This document shows, in pieces, positions 52,241 to 60,814 of a stretch of DNA of 64,000 nucleotides. The position numbers and the translations under genes were made by a program. The notes beneath the pieces were generated by a model. The model was not told the origin of the DNA. It saw only the letters and a list, made by a program, of their open reading frames with translations, and did not search any database. How positions within the stretch are numbered: the stretch's first letter is position 1; every line of letters starts with the position of its first letter. Origin of the DNA: Desulfotruncus alcoholivorax DSM 16058 (GTDB taxonomy: Bacteria > Bacillota > Desulfotomaculia > Desulfotomaculales > Desulfallaceae); assembly GCF_000430885.1 (NCBI RefSeq), contig NZ_AUMW01000013.1, positions 1-64,000 on the forward strand, given 5' to 3'.

Positions 52241-52687
52241 TTAACCAACTATAATATTGCAGCGGGTTTGTGTTGTACAACCTCCCGGGGTAACCGGTAA
52301 ATCCGCTATGGTCGTCCCTTGGACCCGTTCAAAAGAATCCACGGCGAAACACGCATCCCAGAACCGGTGATAGGTATAGGTTTTTTCCGATCCTACCAGA
52401 ACTTTTTCCCAGGTCAGTCCAAAAAAATGTAAAAAATCAACCGAAAACAACTGTTCATCTTCACCCGGCACACCCGTCCAAACTGAAACCAGATTGCCTA
52501 CGGCAACCACCCTGCGGGGTGTGTCTCAACCAGGCTCGTAAAAATAAATGGGAACGTTATTCCCCACCCGCTTTAACTTGTCCCCATCCATAGTGCCAAA
52601 AACAACTATGTTATTCTCCTCCGCTATCCGGCAGGCAGCTTCCAACTGGTCCCTGTTTAACGCGGCTATTATATATTCATGAATCAT
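52241..52687 (-). CDS. Unknown 148-codon protein with in-frame TGA
   Basis: One continuous frame from ATG 52687 (GGGGGT 8 nt upstream) to TAG 52241, broken only by TGA at codon 54 (52526-52528; context EPG-stop-DTPRRVV). Before it are MIHEYIIAALNRDQLEAACR and NNVPIYFYEPG; after it VVAVGNLVSVWTGVPGEDE and DFLHFFGLTWEKVLVGSEK. I do not recognise the family. Either a recent nonsense mutation (for example from CGA or TGG) or a selenocysteine codon: a 7-bp hairpin with a GTA loop begins 17 nt after the TGA. Confidence 0.5.
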
Positions 52688-52792
52688 TTTTAATTACCCC
52701 CATTATGAATATTTCCTGCCTGACAGTAATTATCCTGCCGGTAAAAATAAACCAAAGGAAAGTTAATATACTTAATTAATTGCAGTTCAGGC

Positions 52793-52820
52793 AAAAAAAA
52801 GTCGCGATATTAACCGCGGC
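52793..52820 (-). terminator. Terminator of the HD-GYP gene
   Basis: Minus strand GCCGCGG-TTAATAT-CGCGAC (one mismatch) followed by TTTTTTTTGCC. Confidence 0.65.
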
Positions 52821-52840
52821 TCTTGATTAATCCCAATACT

Positions 52841-53830
52841 TTAAGTTAAAGGTCCTTTAATTATACCTTGTAGCACATCTACAACTTCACCGTCCCACCA
52901 TCCCTTTTGCACTTCTTCCCATAAGACCCTAATTGCTTGATCAATACTCAATGCATTCCTGTAGGGGCGGTCCGAAGTAAGGGCGTCGAATACATCGGCA
53001 ACAGAAAGAATTCTAACACCCAATGGTATTTCTTCGGCTTTCAATCCATCAGGGTAACCTGAACCATCAAGTCTTTCATGATGACTTCTAATAAATACCA
53101 GCAGGTGCCGGGCCGTAGAAAGTGAAGCCATAATCTTTTCACCAACTAGCGGGTGCTGCTGAACAATACAATACTCCTCCTGGGTAAGCAACCCCGTCTT
53201 GCGAATCAATTCCGATGGAAGCCCTACTTTGCCAATATCATGAACAATGGCCCCTTTTGTAATATTAGCAATGCTCCCCTTGTCAAGGCCCATTTTTAGT
53301 GCGATCCGGGCGGTAACTTCGGCCACACGTTCGGAATGGCCCCTGGTATAGGTATCCCGGGCGTCGATTATTCTGGCCAGAAAGATAAAAATGTTTTCCA
53401 CCGTTTCCATCTCGTCGCGCATTTTTTTTGTGCGCAGCAATAAACGTACCCTGGCCAGCAGTTCCATGTGATCAAATGGTTTACATAAGTAATCTTCAGC
53501 TCCGGCGTCCAACCCGGCCACTTTATCTTTGATGTCATCAAGGGCTGTTAACAACAGGATGGGAATAGACCTGGTCCGATGGTCACTTTTCAAACGCCGG
53601 CAAAACTGCAAACCGTCCATTCCAGGCAGCATAACATCCAGCAAAATCACATCAGGAGGCTCGCGATAAATGGCTGCTTGGGCACTGGCAGCATCAACAC
53701 ACAATTCAACTTGATAGCCTTCGGCACTTAAAAAGGCTTCAGTTAATTTGGCGGCCTTTGGGTTATCTTCAACCACCATTATTTTACTGTAACCTGCTTT
53801 TACTTCATCAAAGAAAATACGATCTTCCAT
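52841..53830 (-). CDS. Response regulator with HD-GYP phosphodiesterase domain
   Basis: 329 residues. The receiver (about 15-135) has VVEDNP, the phospho-Asp in VILLDVMLPGMDG and the Lys in LCKPFDH. The HD-GYP domain shows YTRGHSERVAEV, VHDIGKVG, QQHPLVGE and HHERLDGSGYPDGL. It probably degrades cyclic di-GMP when phosphorylated. No kinase is adjacent. Confidence 0.93.
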   Translation of the reverse strand: MEDRIFFDEVKAGYSKIMVVEDNPKAAKLTEAFLSAEGYQVELCVDAASAQAAIYREPPDVILLDVMLPGMDGLQFCRRLKSDHRTRSIPILLLTALDDIKDKVAGLDAGAEDYLCKPFDHMELLARVRLLLRTKKMRDEMETVENIFIFLARIIDARDTYTRGHSERVAEVTARIALKMGLDKGSIANITKGAIVHDIGKVGLPSELIRKTGLLTQEEYCIVQQHPLVGEKIMASLSTARHLLVFIRSHHERLDGSGYPDGLKAEEIPLGVRILSVADVFDALTSDRPYRNALSIDQAIRVLWEEVQKGWWDGEVVDVLQGIIKGPLT

Positions 53831-53959
53831 TATAAGTTATCACCCTGTCCTGAAAAACTTATGGTTAATAGGAGATGTGCCTCCTTTCTTGCAATCTTAT
53901 GCTTCAAGAAACGGGTTTTAGATATTCTTATATTAAGCACAACACTTTAAAAAATTTTG

Positions 53960-54191
53960 ACTAAGTTATTAAAAATTGTTTACATCCGATAAAACTTACG
54001 GCCTAAAAGTCGTTTTTTATGACATTGGCAATGCGCTCTCATTTGATGGCTATATCCCAATCAAGGATTTCACCCGTAAAAACATTGACAACTTTTCCGC
54101 CGCGGATAATTTTATCAGCAAATTATCTTCCGGTAGCCACTGCTACCAGTTCCCGTGTAATGTCCGCCAGCGGAATCCTTAATAAGACCAT
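53960..54191 (-). pseudogene. Adenine deaminase, degraded N-terminal remnant
   Basis: Read on the minus strand from ATG 54191, one frame gives LADITRELVAVATGR, stop, FADKIIRGGKVVNVFTGEIL, DWDIAIK, stop, ERIANVIKNDF, stop. This aligns with the N-terminus of adenine deaminase (ALGREPADLVIKNGKVVNVF-type). At least three in-frame stops and the lack of the rest of the gene show it is dead. Confidence 0.75.
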
Positions 54192-54255
54192 AAAAACACC
54201 CCTATTACATTTTTTGCGTATCAACAATTATGATAAATAAAACCCGGGCTATAAC

Positions 54256-54310
54256 GGAAAGGGGACACACCCCTTCGGGGAATGTCCCCAACTTATGAAT
54301 GTCCCCAATT
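54256..54310. repeat. Palindromic GGGGACA repeat (family R), copy 7
   Basis: GGAAAGGGGACACACCCCTT then CGGGGAATGTCCCCAA, followed by a second half-copy ATGTCCCCAATT. Almost identical to copy 6 at 44231. Confidence 0.9.
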
Positions 54311-54328
54311 AAGGGTTTATAATCAGGA

Positions 54329-54568
54329 TCAGTTGGGCTTCAACCGGGCGTTAATGAGGTAAGTTTTACCGTCATGACTCCCCCGGGTTTGATATTGAAA
54401 ACCGCTTTCGTCCAGGAAACTATAGATCCGGTCTGCCTGGTGGGCATCCGCAGATTCAATACTGATGCTAAGCTCATCATAAGGCCCCATTTGTACTAAC
54501 GTTTTTTTCACCCGGTCAACTGCATCAGCATCAATCTCAGGCTGCAAAGTTAGATTGATTTTTCCCAT
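54329..54568 (-). CDS. Small hypothetical protein
   Basis: 79 residues from ATG 54568, with GGAGG 11 nt upstream (ATG 54577 would be only 2 nt from the site). Predicted alpha/beta fold: INLTLQPEIDADAVDRVKKT, then HQADRIYSFLDESGFQYQTR. Not recognised. It follows the 64-residue gene below in the same direction, about 80 nt away. Confidence 0.6.
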   Translation of the reverse strand: MGKINLTLQPEIDADAVDRVKKTLVQMGPYDELSISIESADAHQADRIYSFLDESGFQYQTRGSHDGKTYLINARLKPN

Positions 54569-54651
54569 CGACAGCATTACCTCCCTCTTTATCCCTAGTT
54601 TGCCCGGATGCGGAAAATATATATTAATTTTTATGGATTTTTTTCTTGATT

Positions 54652-54846
54652 TTAGTATTCATCATCCGGCATCAGCACATTGTTGCTCTTTCGATCCAGA
54701 GCGGCCAGAGTTGCATCCAGGCGCCTGCGCTTCCTTGTAGCCGGCCGTCCCGGCGACACTTCCCCGGGGCGACCATATTTTCGATATAACTCGTTAAGTT
54801 GGCTTGGTGAAAGGTGATAAGTCCGGCTTTCAAGTTTTCTATCCAT
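54652..54846 (-). CDS. Small basic hypothetical protein
   Basis: 64 residues, Arg/Lys-rich centre (GRPATRKRRRLDATLAAL), N-terminal YHLSPSQLNELYRKYGRP. AGGGTGTG precedes the ATG. Resembles small DNA-binding or sporulation-associated proteins only in composition; family unknown. Confidence 0.55.
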   Translation of the reverse strand: MDRKLESRTYHLSPSQLNELYRKYGRPGEVSPGRPATRKRRRLDATLAALDRKSNNVLMPDDEY

Positions 54847-54920
54847 AGTTCACACCCTGAAATAGTTTTTTATATTGTTTGAATTTTGTATTGATTTATT
54901 GCGGTGTAATTTATGGGGAA

Positions 54921-54940
54921 TAAGGAAAGGGGACAGTAAG
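54921..54940. repeat. Half-copy of the GGGGACA repeat (family R), copy 8
   Basis: TAAGGAAAGGGGACAGTAAG: left arm only. Confidence 0.5.
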
Positions 54941-55003
54941 GGAAATTGCGCAATGCGCGGAGGGAACCACCGGAGCGCCGGTCAAAAGTAACGTGAGAAT
55001 TTT

Positions 55004-57178
55004 TCAGGATAGCCGGTCTTTCAAACTGGTATACCGGTTCAGCGGCTTATTGTTTTTTACTGCCATGGCCAGGGCCCGCTTGCTCCCGACCAGGACAACA
55101 AGCGCCTTTCCCCTGGTTATGGCGGTATAAATTAGATTCCGCTGCAACATCATAAAATGCTGCGTGGTAACCGGAATAACAACAGCCCGGTACTCGCTGC
55201 CCTGGGACTTGTGAATTGATACAGCATAGGCGGTGGCCAGCTCGTCAAGTTCTGAAAATTCATAAGTTACCACTCTACCGTCAAAATCAACTTTTAAATC
55301 CTGATTCTCACGGTCAATTATAATAATCTTACCAACGTCCCCGTTAAAAACTTCCTTATCATAATTGTTTACCAACTGCATTACTTTATCGTTAATCTTA
55401 TAAAGTCGTTGCCCTCTGGTGATGCCGCCCTCGCCGGGGTTAAGCAACTCCTGAAGTTTGGCGTTAAGGTTGGCCACACCCAGTTCGCCCCTGTGCATGG
55501 GTGCCAAAACCTGTATATCATCCACCGGGTGAAAGCCGAACCTTTTGGGAATACGTTCGCCGCACAGCATTAATATTTTAGCCAGCACATTGGCTGGTTC
55601 TTCGCTTTCGATAAAATAAAAATCTGTAAGCTCATCACTGCCGGGTAAGCTTATATCAGGAAATTTGCCCTGATTAACCAGGTGCGCGTTAACCACAATC
55701 CTGCTTCTCCCGGCCTGACGAAAAATTTCATTCAACTCAACAACTTTAAATCTGCCGGAATCAATAATATCCCTCAGCACGCTGCCAGGTCCCACCGACG
55801 GCAGTTGATTAATATCACCCACCAATATCAGGGTGGCATGAGCCGGGATGGCTTTAAGCAGGTGGTGCATTAAAATAATATCGATCATCGAAGCTTCATC
55901 AACAATAATAACACCGGCATCCAGCGGGGAATCCTGGTTTCTTTGAAATCCACCCTTTTGGGGAACAAATTCCAGCAGCCGGTGGATAGTCTTGGCTTCG
56001 TAGCCGGTAGCCTCCTGCATGCGCTTTGCCGCCCTGCCGGTGGGGGCAGCCAATAAAACTTTTAATTTTAAGGCCATAAACACGCGCATAATTGCCTTTA
56101 TTATAGTTGTCTTACCGGTCCCGGGTCCGCCGGTAATGACCAATACCTTGTGTTTAACAGACAGGTTAATTGCTTCTATTTGCTTTGCCGCCAATTTTGT
56201 TTGTAATTTTTCTTCCACCCAGTTTATCGCTTTATTGGTGTCAATGGGCCGGATAGCTGACTGCTCCGCAATTAAATTTAAAAGCCTGGCAGCCACCCCT
56301 GTCTCCGCCACATAAAAAGGAGCAAGGTACACTGCTTTATTATTGGGGGTTAAGCCCTCCTTATAGTCGTTCATATCCTCCAGGACTACCCGCTTTTCTT
56401 CAAACAGCACTGCAATGGCCTGAACTACAACAGCCCGGTCAACTTTCAACATTTCGGATGCTTTGGCCACAAGGAGCTCATAGGGGTAGAAAACATGGCC
56501 CTCGTTGGTGGTTTCATTTAGGACATAGATAATTCCCTCTTTGACCCTTAATATGGAATTGGGTTCAATACCCATGTTTTGGGCTATTTGGTCTGCTGTA
56601 ATAAAGCCGATTCCATGAATATCCGCCGCCAGGCGATAGGGGTTGTTTTTGACTATTTCTATGGAAGCGCTGCCGTATTCCTTAAAAATTTTGGCCGAAT
56701 ACCCCGCACTAACCCCGTGGCTCTGCAGAAACAGCATTATTTCCTTGACCTCTTTTTGATCCTGCCAGGCCCTGGTAATCATCTCTATGCGCTTGGAGCC
56801 GATGCCTTCCACCCTGGAAAGATCACGGGGGGAATTTTCAATCACGTCCAGGGTATTTAGCCCAAAAACTTTTACTATTCGTTTGGCCATTACCGGGCCG
56901 ATACCTTTGATCAAGCCCGAGCCAAGGTATTTTTCAATACCATTGACGGTGGCGGGAACAACGGTTTCATACTTTTCAACCTGAAATTGTTCCCCATATT
57001 TAGCATTATTTATCCACTTGCCTGTCAGTCTCAAAGATTCTCCCGGATTGATGCCGGCCATGTTGCCCACTATGGTGGTAAGCCCTGCTTTTCCTTTTTC
57101 CTGCAGCCGGGCAACGGTAAAGTTGGTTTCCTCGTTATAATAGGTGATTCTCTCCAAATACCCGAAAATTGTTTGCAT
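55004..57178 (-). CDS. recD2: RecD2-type ATP-dependent DNA helicase
   Basis: 724 residues, SF1B 5'-3' helicase. The N-terminal OB-like region and helix-hairpin-helix segments (GIGPVMAKRIVKVFG, VEGIGSKRIEMITRAW) mark the RecD2/TraA subgroup found without RecBC. Walker A GGPGTGKTT (about 350), motif II VDEASM, motif III LVGDINQLPSVGPG, and the C-terminal YAVSIHKSQGSEY and YTAITRGK are all present. ATG 57178 has AAGGAG 8 nt upstream; TTG 57181 is an alternative. Confidence 0.95.
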   Translation of the reverse strand: MQTIFGYLERITYYNEETNFTVARLQEKGKAGLTTIVGNMAGINPGESLRLTGKWINNAKYGEQFQVEKYETVVPATVNGIEKYLGSGLIKGIGPVMAKRIVKVFGLNTLDVIENSPRDLSRVEGIGSKRIEMITRAWQDQKEVKEIMLFLQSHGVSAGYSAKIFKEYGSASIEIVKNNPYRLAADIHGIGFITADQIAQNMGIEPNSILRVKEGIIYVLNETTNEGHVFYPYELLVAKASEMLKVDRAVVVQAIAVLFEEKRVVLEDMNDYKEGLTPNNKAVYLAPFYVAETGVAARLLNLIAEQSAIRPIDTNKAINWVEEKLQTKLAAKQIEAINLSVKHKVLVITGGPGTGKTTIIKAIMRVFMALKLKVLLAAPTGRAAKRMQEATGYEAKTIHRLLEFVPQKGGFQRNQDSPLDAGVIIVDEASMIDIILMHHLLKAIPAHATLILVGDINQLPSVGPGSVLRDIIDSGRFKVVELNEIFRQAGRSRIVVNAHLVNQGKFPDISLPGSDELTDFYFIESEEPANVLAKILMLCGERIPKRFGFHPVDDIQVLAPMHRGELGVANLNAKLQELLNPGEGGITRGQRLYKINDKVMQLVNNYDKEVFNGDVGKIIIIDRENQDLKVDFDGRVVTYEFSELDELATAYAVSIHKSQGSEYRAVVIPVTTQHFMMLQRNLIYTAITRGKALVVLVGSKRALAMAVKNNKPLNRYTSLKDRLS

Positions 57179-57200
57179 CAAAGATGCTCCTTAAAGGAAA

Positions 57201-57878
57201 CTATTCTTTAGCTGGTTCCGGCAGGTATGAGTCTACCTGGGCTTCAATTGTTGACATCTCTTCTTCGGTTAATTCCCGGCCAAGAAAATTTTGCAGCGCT
57301 TTGATTGATGCTCCTATGGCAACCCTGCGAATATCAATTTCCGTTTTCTTTTCTTCCGCGGGTCTTTGTTGGCTGTCGTATTTAAATGACGGGAGACCAG
57401 GGCTTAATTTATTCGCTAAAGCATCCCAATAGACCTCTTGACCTAAACCAGTTTCTTCCCCATCAACCATGGGGCTTGGAGTCCCGAAATCATGTGCCGG
57501 CCTTTCACCCGGTGATGGCGATTCTTTTTTATTAATTTCCGCTCCAAACTGGTCCGGCCCATTTTCAAATTTAGCCGGTATTTCATTAACCGACTTCTTT
57601 TTGGACAGCCGCTGCTCTCTGGCTGTTTCCTTTTTCTTAACATATTTTAAAAAGGAAACTTCTATTTCTCCCTCAACCTGTAACAGTTCAAGCCTATGCT
57701 GCTCCAAGAATACCTTGCTTAATGGCTTGTTGCCTTCCAGCATATCAATCAGCTCTATTTGATTAGCTATCAACGCCTGTAACGATGGGGAGACCTTTAT
57801 GGGCACCCTGGCCAGGTCCCGGTCCACTTCATGGCCGGATGGGGTTAATAAAATTTCCTGCTTACTTTTCTTAGCCAA
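57201..57878 (-). CDS. Hypothetical protein
   Basis: 225 residues from TTG 57878 (GGGAAGTG 8 nt upstream; start uncertain). Three parts: a helical N-terminus (about 25-95), a low-complexity Pro/Glu/Lys linker (100-165) and a helical C-terminus (DIRRVAIGASIKALQNFLGR). No known domain. It lies 22 nt upstream of recD2 in the same direction, probably co-transcribed. Confidence 0.65.
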   Translation of the reverse strand: MAKKSKQEILLTPSGHEVDRDLARVPIKVSPSLQALIANQIELIDMLEGNKPLSKVFLEQHRLELLQVEGEIEVSFLKYVKKKETAREQRLSKKKSVNEIPAKFENGPDQFGAEINKKESPSPGERPAHDFGTPSPMVDGEETGLGQEVYWDALANKLSPGLPSFKYDSQQRPAEEKKTEIDIRRVAIGASIKALQNFLGRELTEEEMSTIEAQVDSYLPEPAKE

Positions 57879-57918
57879 GTTACAAACACTTCCCAATATT
57901 TAATACCAATTAGTATCT

Positions 57919-58008
57919 ACTCAAGAGTCAGGAGCCAGAATAAAAGAAAGGTTTATCGTCTCGTAATATTCTGAATTATGACTACTGAATTCTGAATACT
58001 TGAATAGT
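57919..58008 (+). repeat. Dispersed repeat family A, copy 3
   Basis: AGAGTCAGGAGCCAGAATAA, then AAGAAAGGTTTATCGTCTCG and TTCTGAATTATGACTACTGAA. Same block order as copies 1 and 2. Confidence 0.8.
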
Positions 58009-58077
58009 AATACCAACTATTTCGACAGGAAATTATTTGATCCCTGTTGCCAAAAAACAAAAAAAGGGCTTAATACC

Positions 58078-59073
58078 CTAAAAAATAGAAACTATATAGT
58101 AGCATATGGCGGCAAGCAAAGCAGTTACGGGTAAAGTTATAACCCAGGCAGTAACCATTCTCTGCGCGGTCAGCCATTTTACCGAGAAGATGCTTTTGGC
58201 TGACCCTACCCCCATAATGGCTGACGAAATAACGTGGGTAGTGCTTACCGGCTGACCCAGCATGGTAGCACCAATTATGACCGAAGCCGAAGTAAAATCG
58301 GAAGCAAAGCCACTGATGGGCTGAAGCTTAATAATTTTAGAACCTACGGTCTTAATGATCTTCCAACCGCCTGCTGATGTCCCGGCCGCCATAGCCAACG
58401 CGCAGATTATTTTTACCCAAATAGGAATGTCCATTGTTTGGTGTAATCCCCCGGCAATAAGCGCAAAGGTTATTATGCCCATAGATTTCTGCGCATCATT
58501 GGTCCCGTGGCTAAACGCCTGAAAAGCCGCAGTCACAATCTGCATATACCTAAACCCCCGGTTTACCGACCGGGGATTTGCGTTTTTAAAAAAGAACCTT
58601 AAAATATTCATTATTAAGTAGCCAATTGCAAAAGCAACAAATGGTGAAAAAACCAAAGCTTGCAAAATAGTTAAAAACCCCTTAAAATTCACTCCCGACG
58701 TGCCGGCAGATGCAATTACCGAACCGGTTAGGGCACCGATAAGGGCATGGGATGAACTGCTGGGGATGCCCCAATACCAGGTAATCAGGTTCCAGGCAAT
58801 GGCCGCTAATAACGCAGCCAATACAATCATCAGCCCGTTTTCAAGTTCAAAGGGGTTAGCAATCTTGCCGCCAATGGTTTTGGCCACCCCGGTAAAGGCC
58901 AGCGCTCCCAACAGGTTCATAGATGAAGCCAATAAAATAGCCATCCGGGGAGTTAGCGCCTTGGTTGAAACTGAAGTAGCAATTGCATTGGCAGTATCAT
59001 GAAAACCATTGATAAAATCAAAAGAAATGGCCATTAATACTACAATAGCCACTAAAATAATATTAGTATCCAT
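58078..59073 (-). CDS. Inorganic phosphate transporter, Pit family
   Basis: 331 residues with ten or so membrane segments. The duplicated family signatures are FDFINGFHDTANAIAT and QAFSHGTNDAQKSMGII. A low-affinity metal-phosphate:cation symporter. Its start is 11 nt after the PhoU-like gene stop, the usual pairing for bacterial Pit systems. Confidence 0.95.
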   Translation of the reverse strand: MDTNIILVAIVVLMAISFDFINGFHDTANAIATSVSTKALTPRMAILLASSMNLLGALAFTGVAKTIGGKIANPFELENGLMIVLAALLAAIAWNLITWYWGIPSSSSHALIGALTGSVIASAGTSGVNFKGFLTILQALVFSPFVAFAIGYLIMNILRFFFKNANPRSVNRGFRYMQIVTAAFQAFSHGTNDAQKSMGIITFALIAGGLHQTMDIPIWVKIICALAMAAGTSAGGWKIIKTVGSKIIKLQPISGFASDFTSASVIIGATMLGQPVSTTHVISSAIMGVGSAKSIFSVKWLTAQRMVTAWVITLPVTALLAAICYYIVSIF

Positions 59074-59084
59074 AACAATTCTCC

Positions 59085-59699
59085 CTATGAATTACGCATT
59101 ATTAAAGCTTCCAGAATATTGGCCACGTCTTCGCACGCATCTGTAATGCCTTCCAGCATTTCATAGATCTCTTTTTTCTTGATAATCAAGATAGGGTCAT
59201 CGTGTTCTTCAAACAAAGTCATAACACATTCTCTTACCAGCTGGTCGGCTTCGTTTTCCAGCTCGTTTATTCTATAAATGTGCCTTTCCATCTGCTGCAT
59301 TTTTTTCTGCGCCAACAGATTTATGGACGTAACTATTTCTTCAGCGCAATTAACAATCATCTGGGCAAACAATTTAATATAATCGTCGGCTTTTGTTACC
59401 TTGTATATTTCCAGCCGGTCGGCAACGGCTTCAATCCCGTCGACAACATCATCTAATTTTAGAGCTATACCCAAAATGTCTTCCCTTTCCAGCGGGGTTA
59501 TAAACGTTTTATTCAAGGCGTGAATAATTGTATGAGTCAGCTCGTCCCCTTTGTCCTCAAGAATTTTTATTCTTTCGGCATAGGCTTCAACGTCTCCAAG
59601 GTTACTTACTTCTTCCTGAAAAAGTTTACAGGCTTCCAAAAGATTATCAGCGCTTTGAGAAAGCGTTTCAATAAAAATATCCTTTTTTTTGAAAAACAT
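59085..59699 (-). CDS. DUF47/PhoU-like Pit accessory protein
   Basis: 204 residues, all-helical, charged. VEAYAERIKILEDKGDELTH and KLDDVVDGIEAVADRLEIYK are typical of the DUF47 (YkaA) family that accompanies Pit transporters and probably regulates phosphate uptake. First gene of a two-gene operon. AGGGGG-type site before the ATG. Confidence 0.93.
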   Translation of the reverse strand: MFFKKKDIFIETLSQSADNLLEACKLFQEEVSNLGDVEAYAERIKILEDKGDELTHTIIHALNKTFITPLEREDILGIALKLDDVVDGIEAVADRLEIYKVTKADDYIKLFAQMIVNCAEEIVTSINLLAQKKMQQMERHIYRINELENEADQLVRECVMTLFEEHDDPILIIKKKEIYEMLEGITDACEDVANILEALIMRNS

Positions 59700-59851
59700 G
59701 CATAATCCCCCTAAATATATTAAGGATATGTAAAGAATATTAAATTTAGCTTGTCCAATTAGAACTATATCACTAATTTTGTTATATGAATATTAAATCC
59801 AGATTAATTTTTTTTCACAGTTTTTCCGTTCACTCAGCAGAAAACCCCAAA

Positions 59852-59871
59852 ACCCCCGGTTGGCCGGGGGT
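59852..59871. terminator. Terminator of the deacetylase gene
   Basis: ACCCCCGG-TTGG-CCGGGGGT; T-runs on both sides, reading outward from the deacetylase on the minus strand (TTTTGGGGTTTT). Confidence 0.75.
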
Positions 59872-59930
59872 TTAATCATAGCTGTCGTGCATAATTAATT
59901 CATGCACGGATTAAACATGGTTTTTACCTT

Positions 59931-60704
59931 CTACCTGATAAATTCCAAACGCATAATAAAATCCGGTAGTAAGTTCATCCCGGATACACGGATTCTTTTT
60001 AAGGTATACGGGTCGTCGCCTGGTTTAATGCGCCCTTGTCTGGTAGTAAAAGCATAATTGAAGCCTGCCGCTTTTACGTATCCTTTGATTTGATTATTAT
60101 ACCTGCCGCTGGGATAGCAAAATATTTCCACATTTTTGCCGGTAATCCCGGCCAATCCCGCTTTTGAATCGAAAATCTCTTTTCTGGCCCTTGCCGGAGA
60201 AACATCTGTAAGTACAACATGATTACTGGTATGAGCCTGAAAGGATATTTTATGAAACATCATTTCAGCAATTTGTTCCCGGGTGAGCATTTTAACTTCC
60301 GCCTTACCCCTTTTAATGTCCCACAGGTTTTTTTCACCCACTAAACTGCATGGCATAAAAACAGTGGCGGGGAAATGGTATTTTTTTAGTACCGGTAGCG
60401 CATTAATGTAATTATCCTGGTAGCCGTCGTCAAAAGTAATAGCCACTGTTTTTCGGGGCAGCGGCTCGCCGCTGTTTAACTTTTTTAATATTGTTTCCAG
60501 AGACATTACCTGATAGCCCCTTTGATGCAGGTACCACATCTGCCTGTCGAATTCTTTTACCGGCACCGCCAGAGCCCTTCTGTGCGACCAGTCGCTCACC
60601 ATGTGATACATTAATACAGGTACACCATTACTTCTATAGGATAAAAAAAATAAAAAAGCCATAACCCCTACAATTAGTGCCAAAACCAAAAAAACCCTGC
60701 GCAA
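59931..60704 (-). CDS. Polysaccharide deacetylase (NodB domain)
   Basis: 257 residues. An N-terminal signal anchor (VFLVLALIVGVMAFLFFLSY) is followed by a CE4/NodB domain: VLMYHMV, ITFDDGYQDNYINALPVL, FQAHTSNHVVL and FCYPSGRYNN. Likely an extracellular enzyme acting on peptidoglycan or another N-acetylated glycan. The start is TTG 60704 with GGAGGGG 5 nt upstream. Confidence 0.92.
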   Translation of the reverse strand: MRRVFLVLALIVGVMAFLFFLSYRSNGVPVLMYHMVSDWSHRRALAVPVKEFDRQMWYLHQRGYQVMSLETILKKLNSGEPLPRKTVAITFDDGYQDNYINALPVLKKYHFPATVFMPCSLVGEKNLWDIKRGKAEVKMLTREQIAEMMFHKISFQAHTSNHVVLTDVSPARARKEIFDSKAGLAGITGKNVEIFCYPSGRYNNQIKGYVKAAGFNYAFTTRQGRIKPGDDPYTLKRIRVSGMNLLPDFIMRLEFIR

Positions 60705-60814
60705 ACCAACCCCTCCAATGATGCTTCCAACTGTATCCCAAACATGTCATCATTATCGTGCATGTTAAATAAATATATTTATGTATGTAGTAAGAACGGT
60801 AAAGGATCAGGGTA

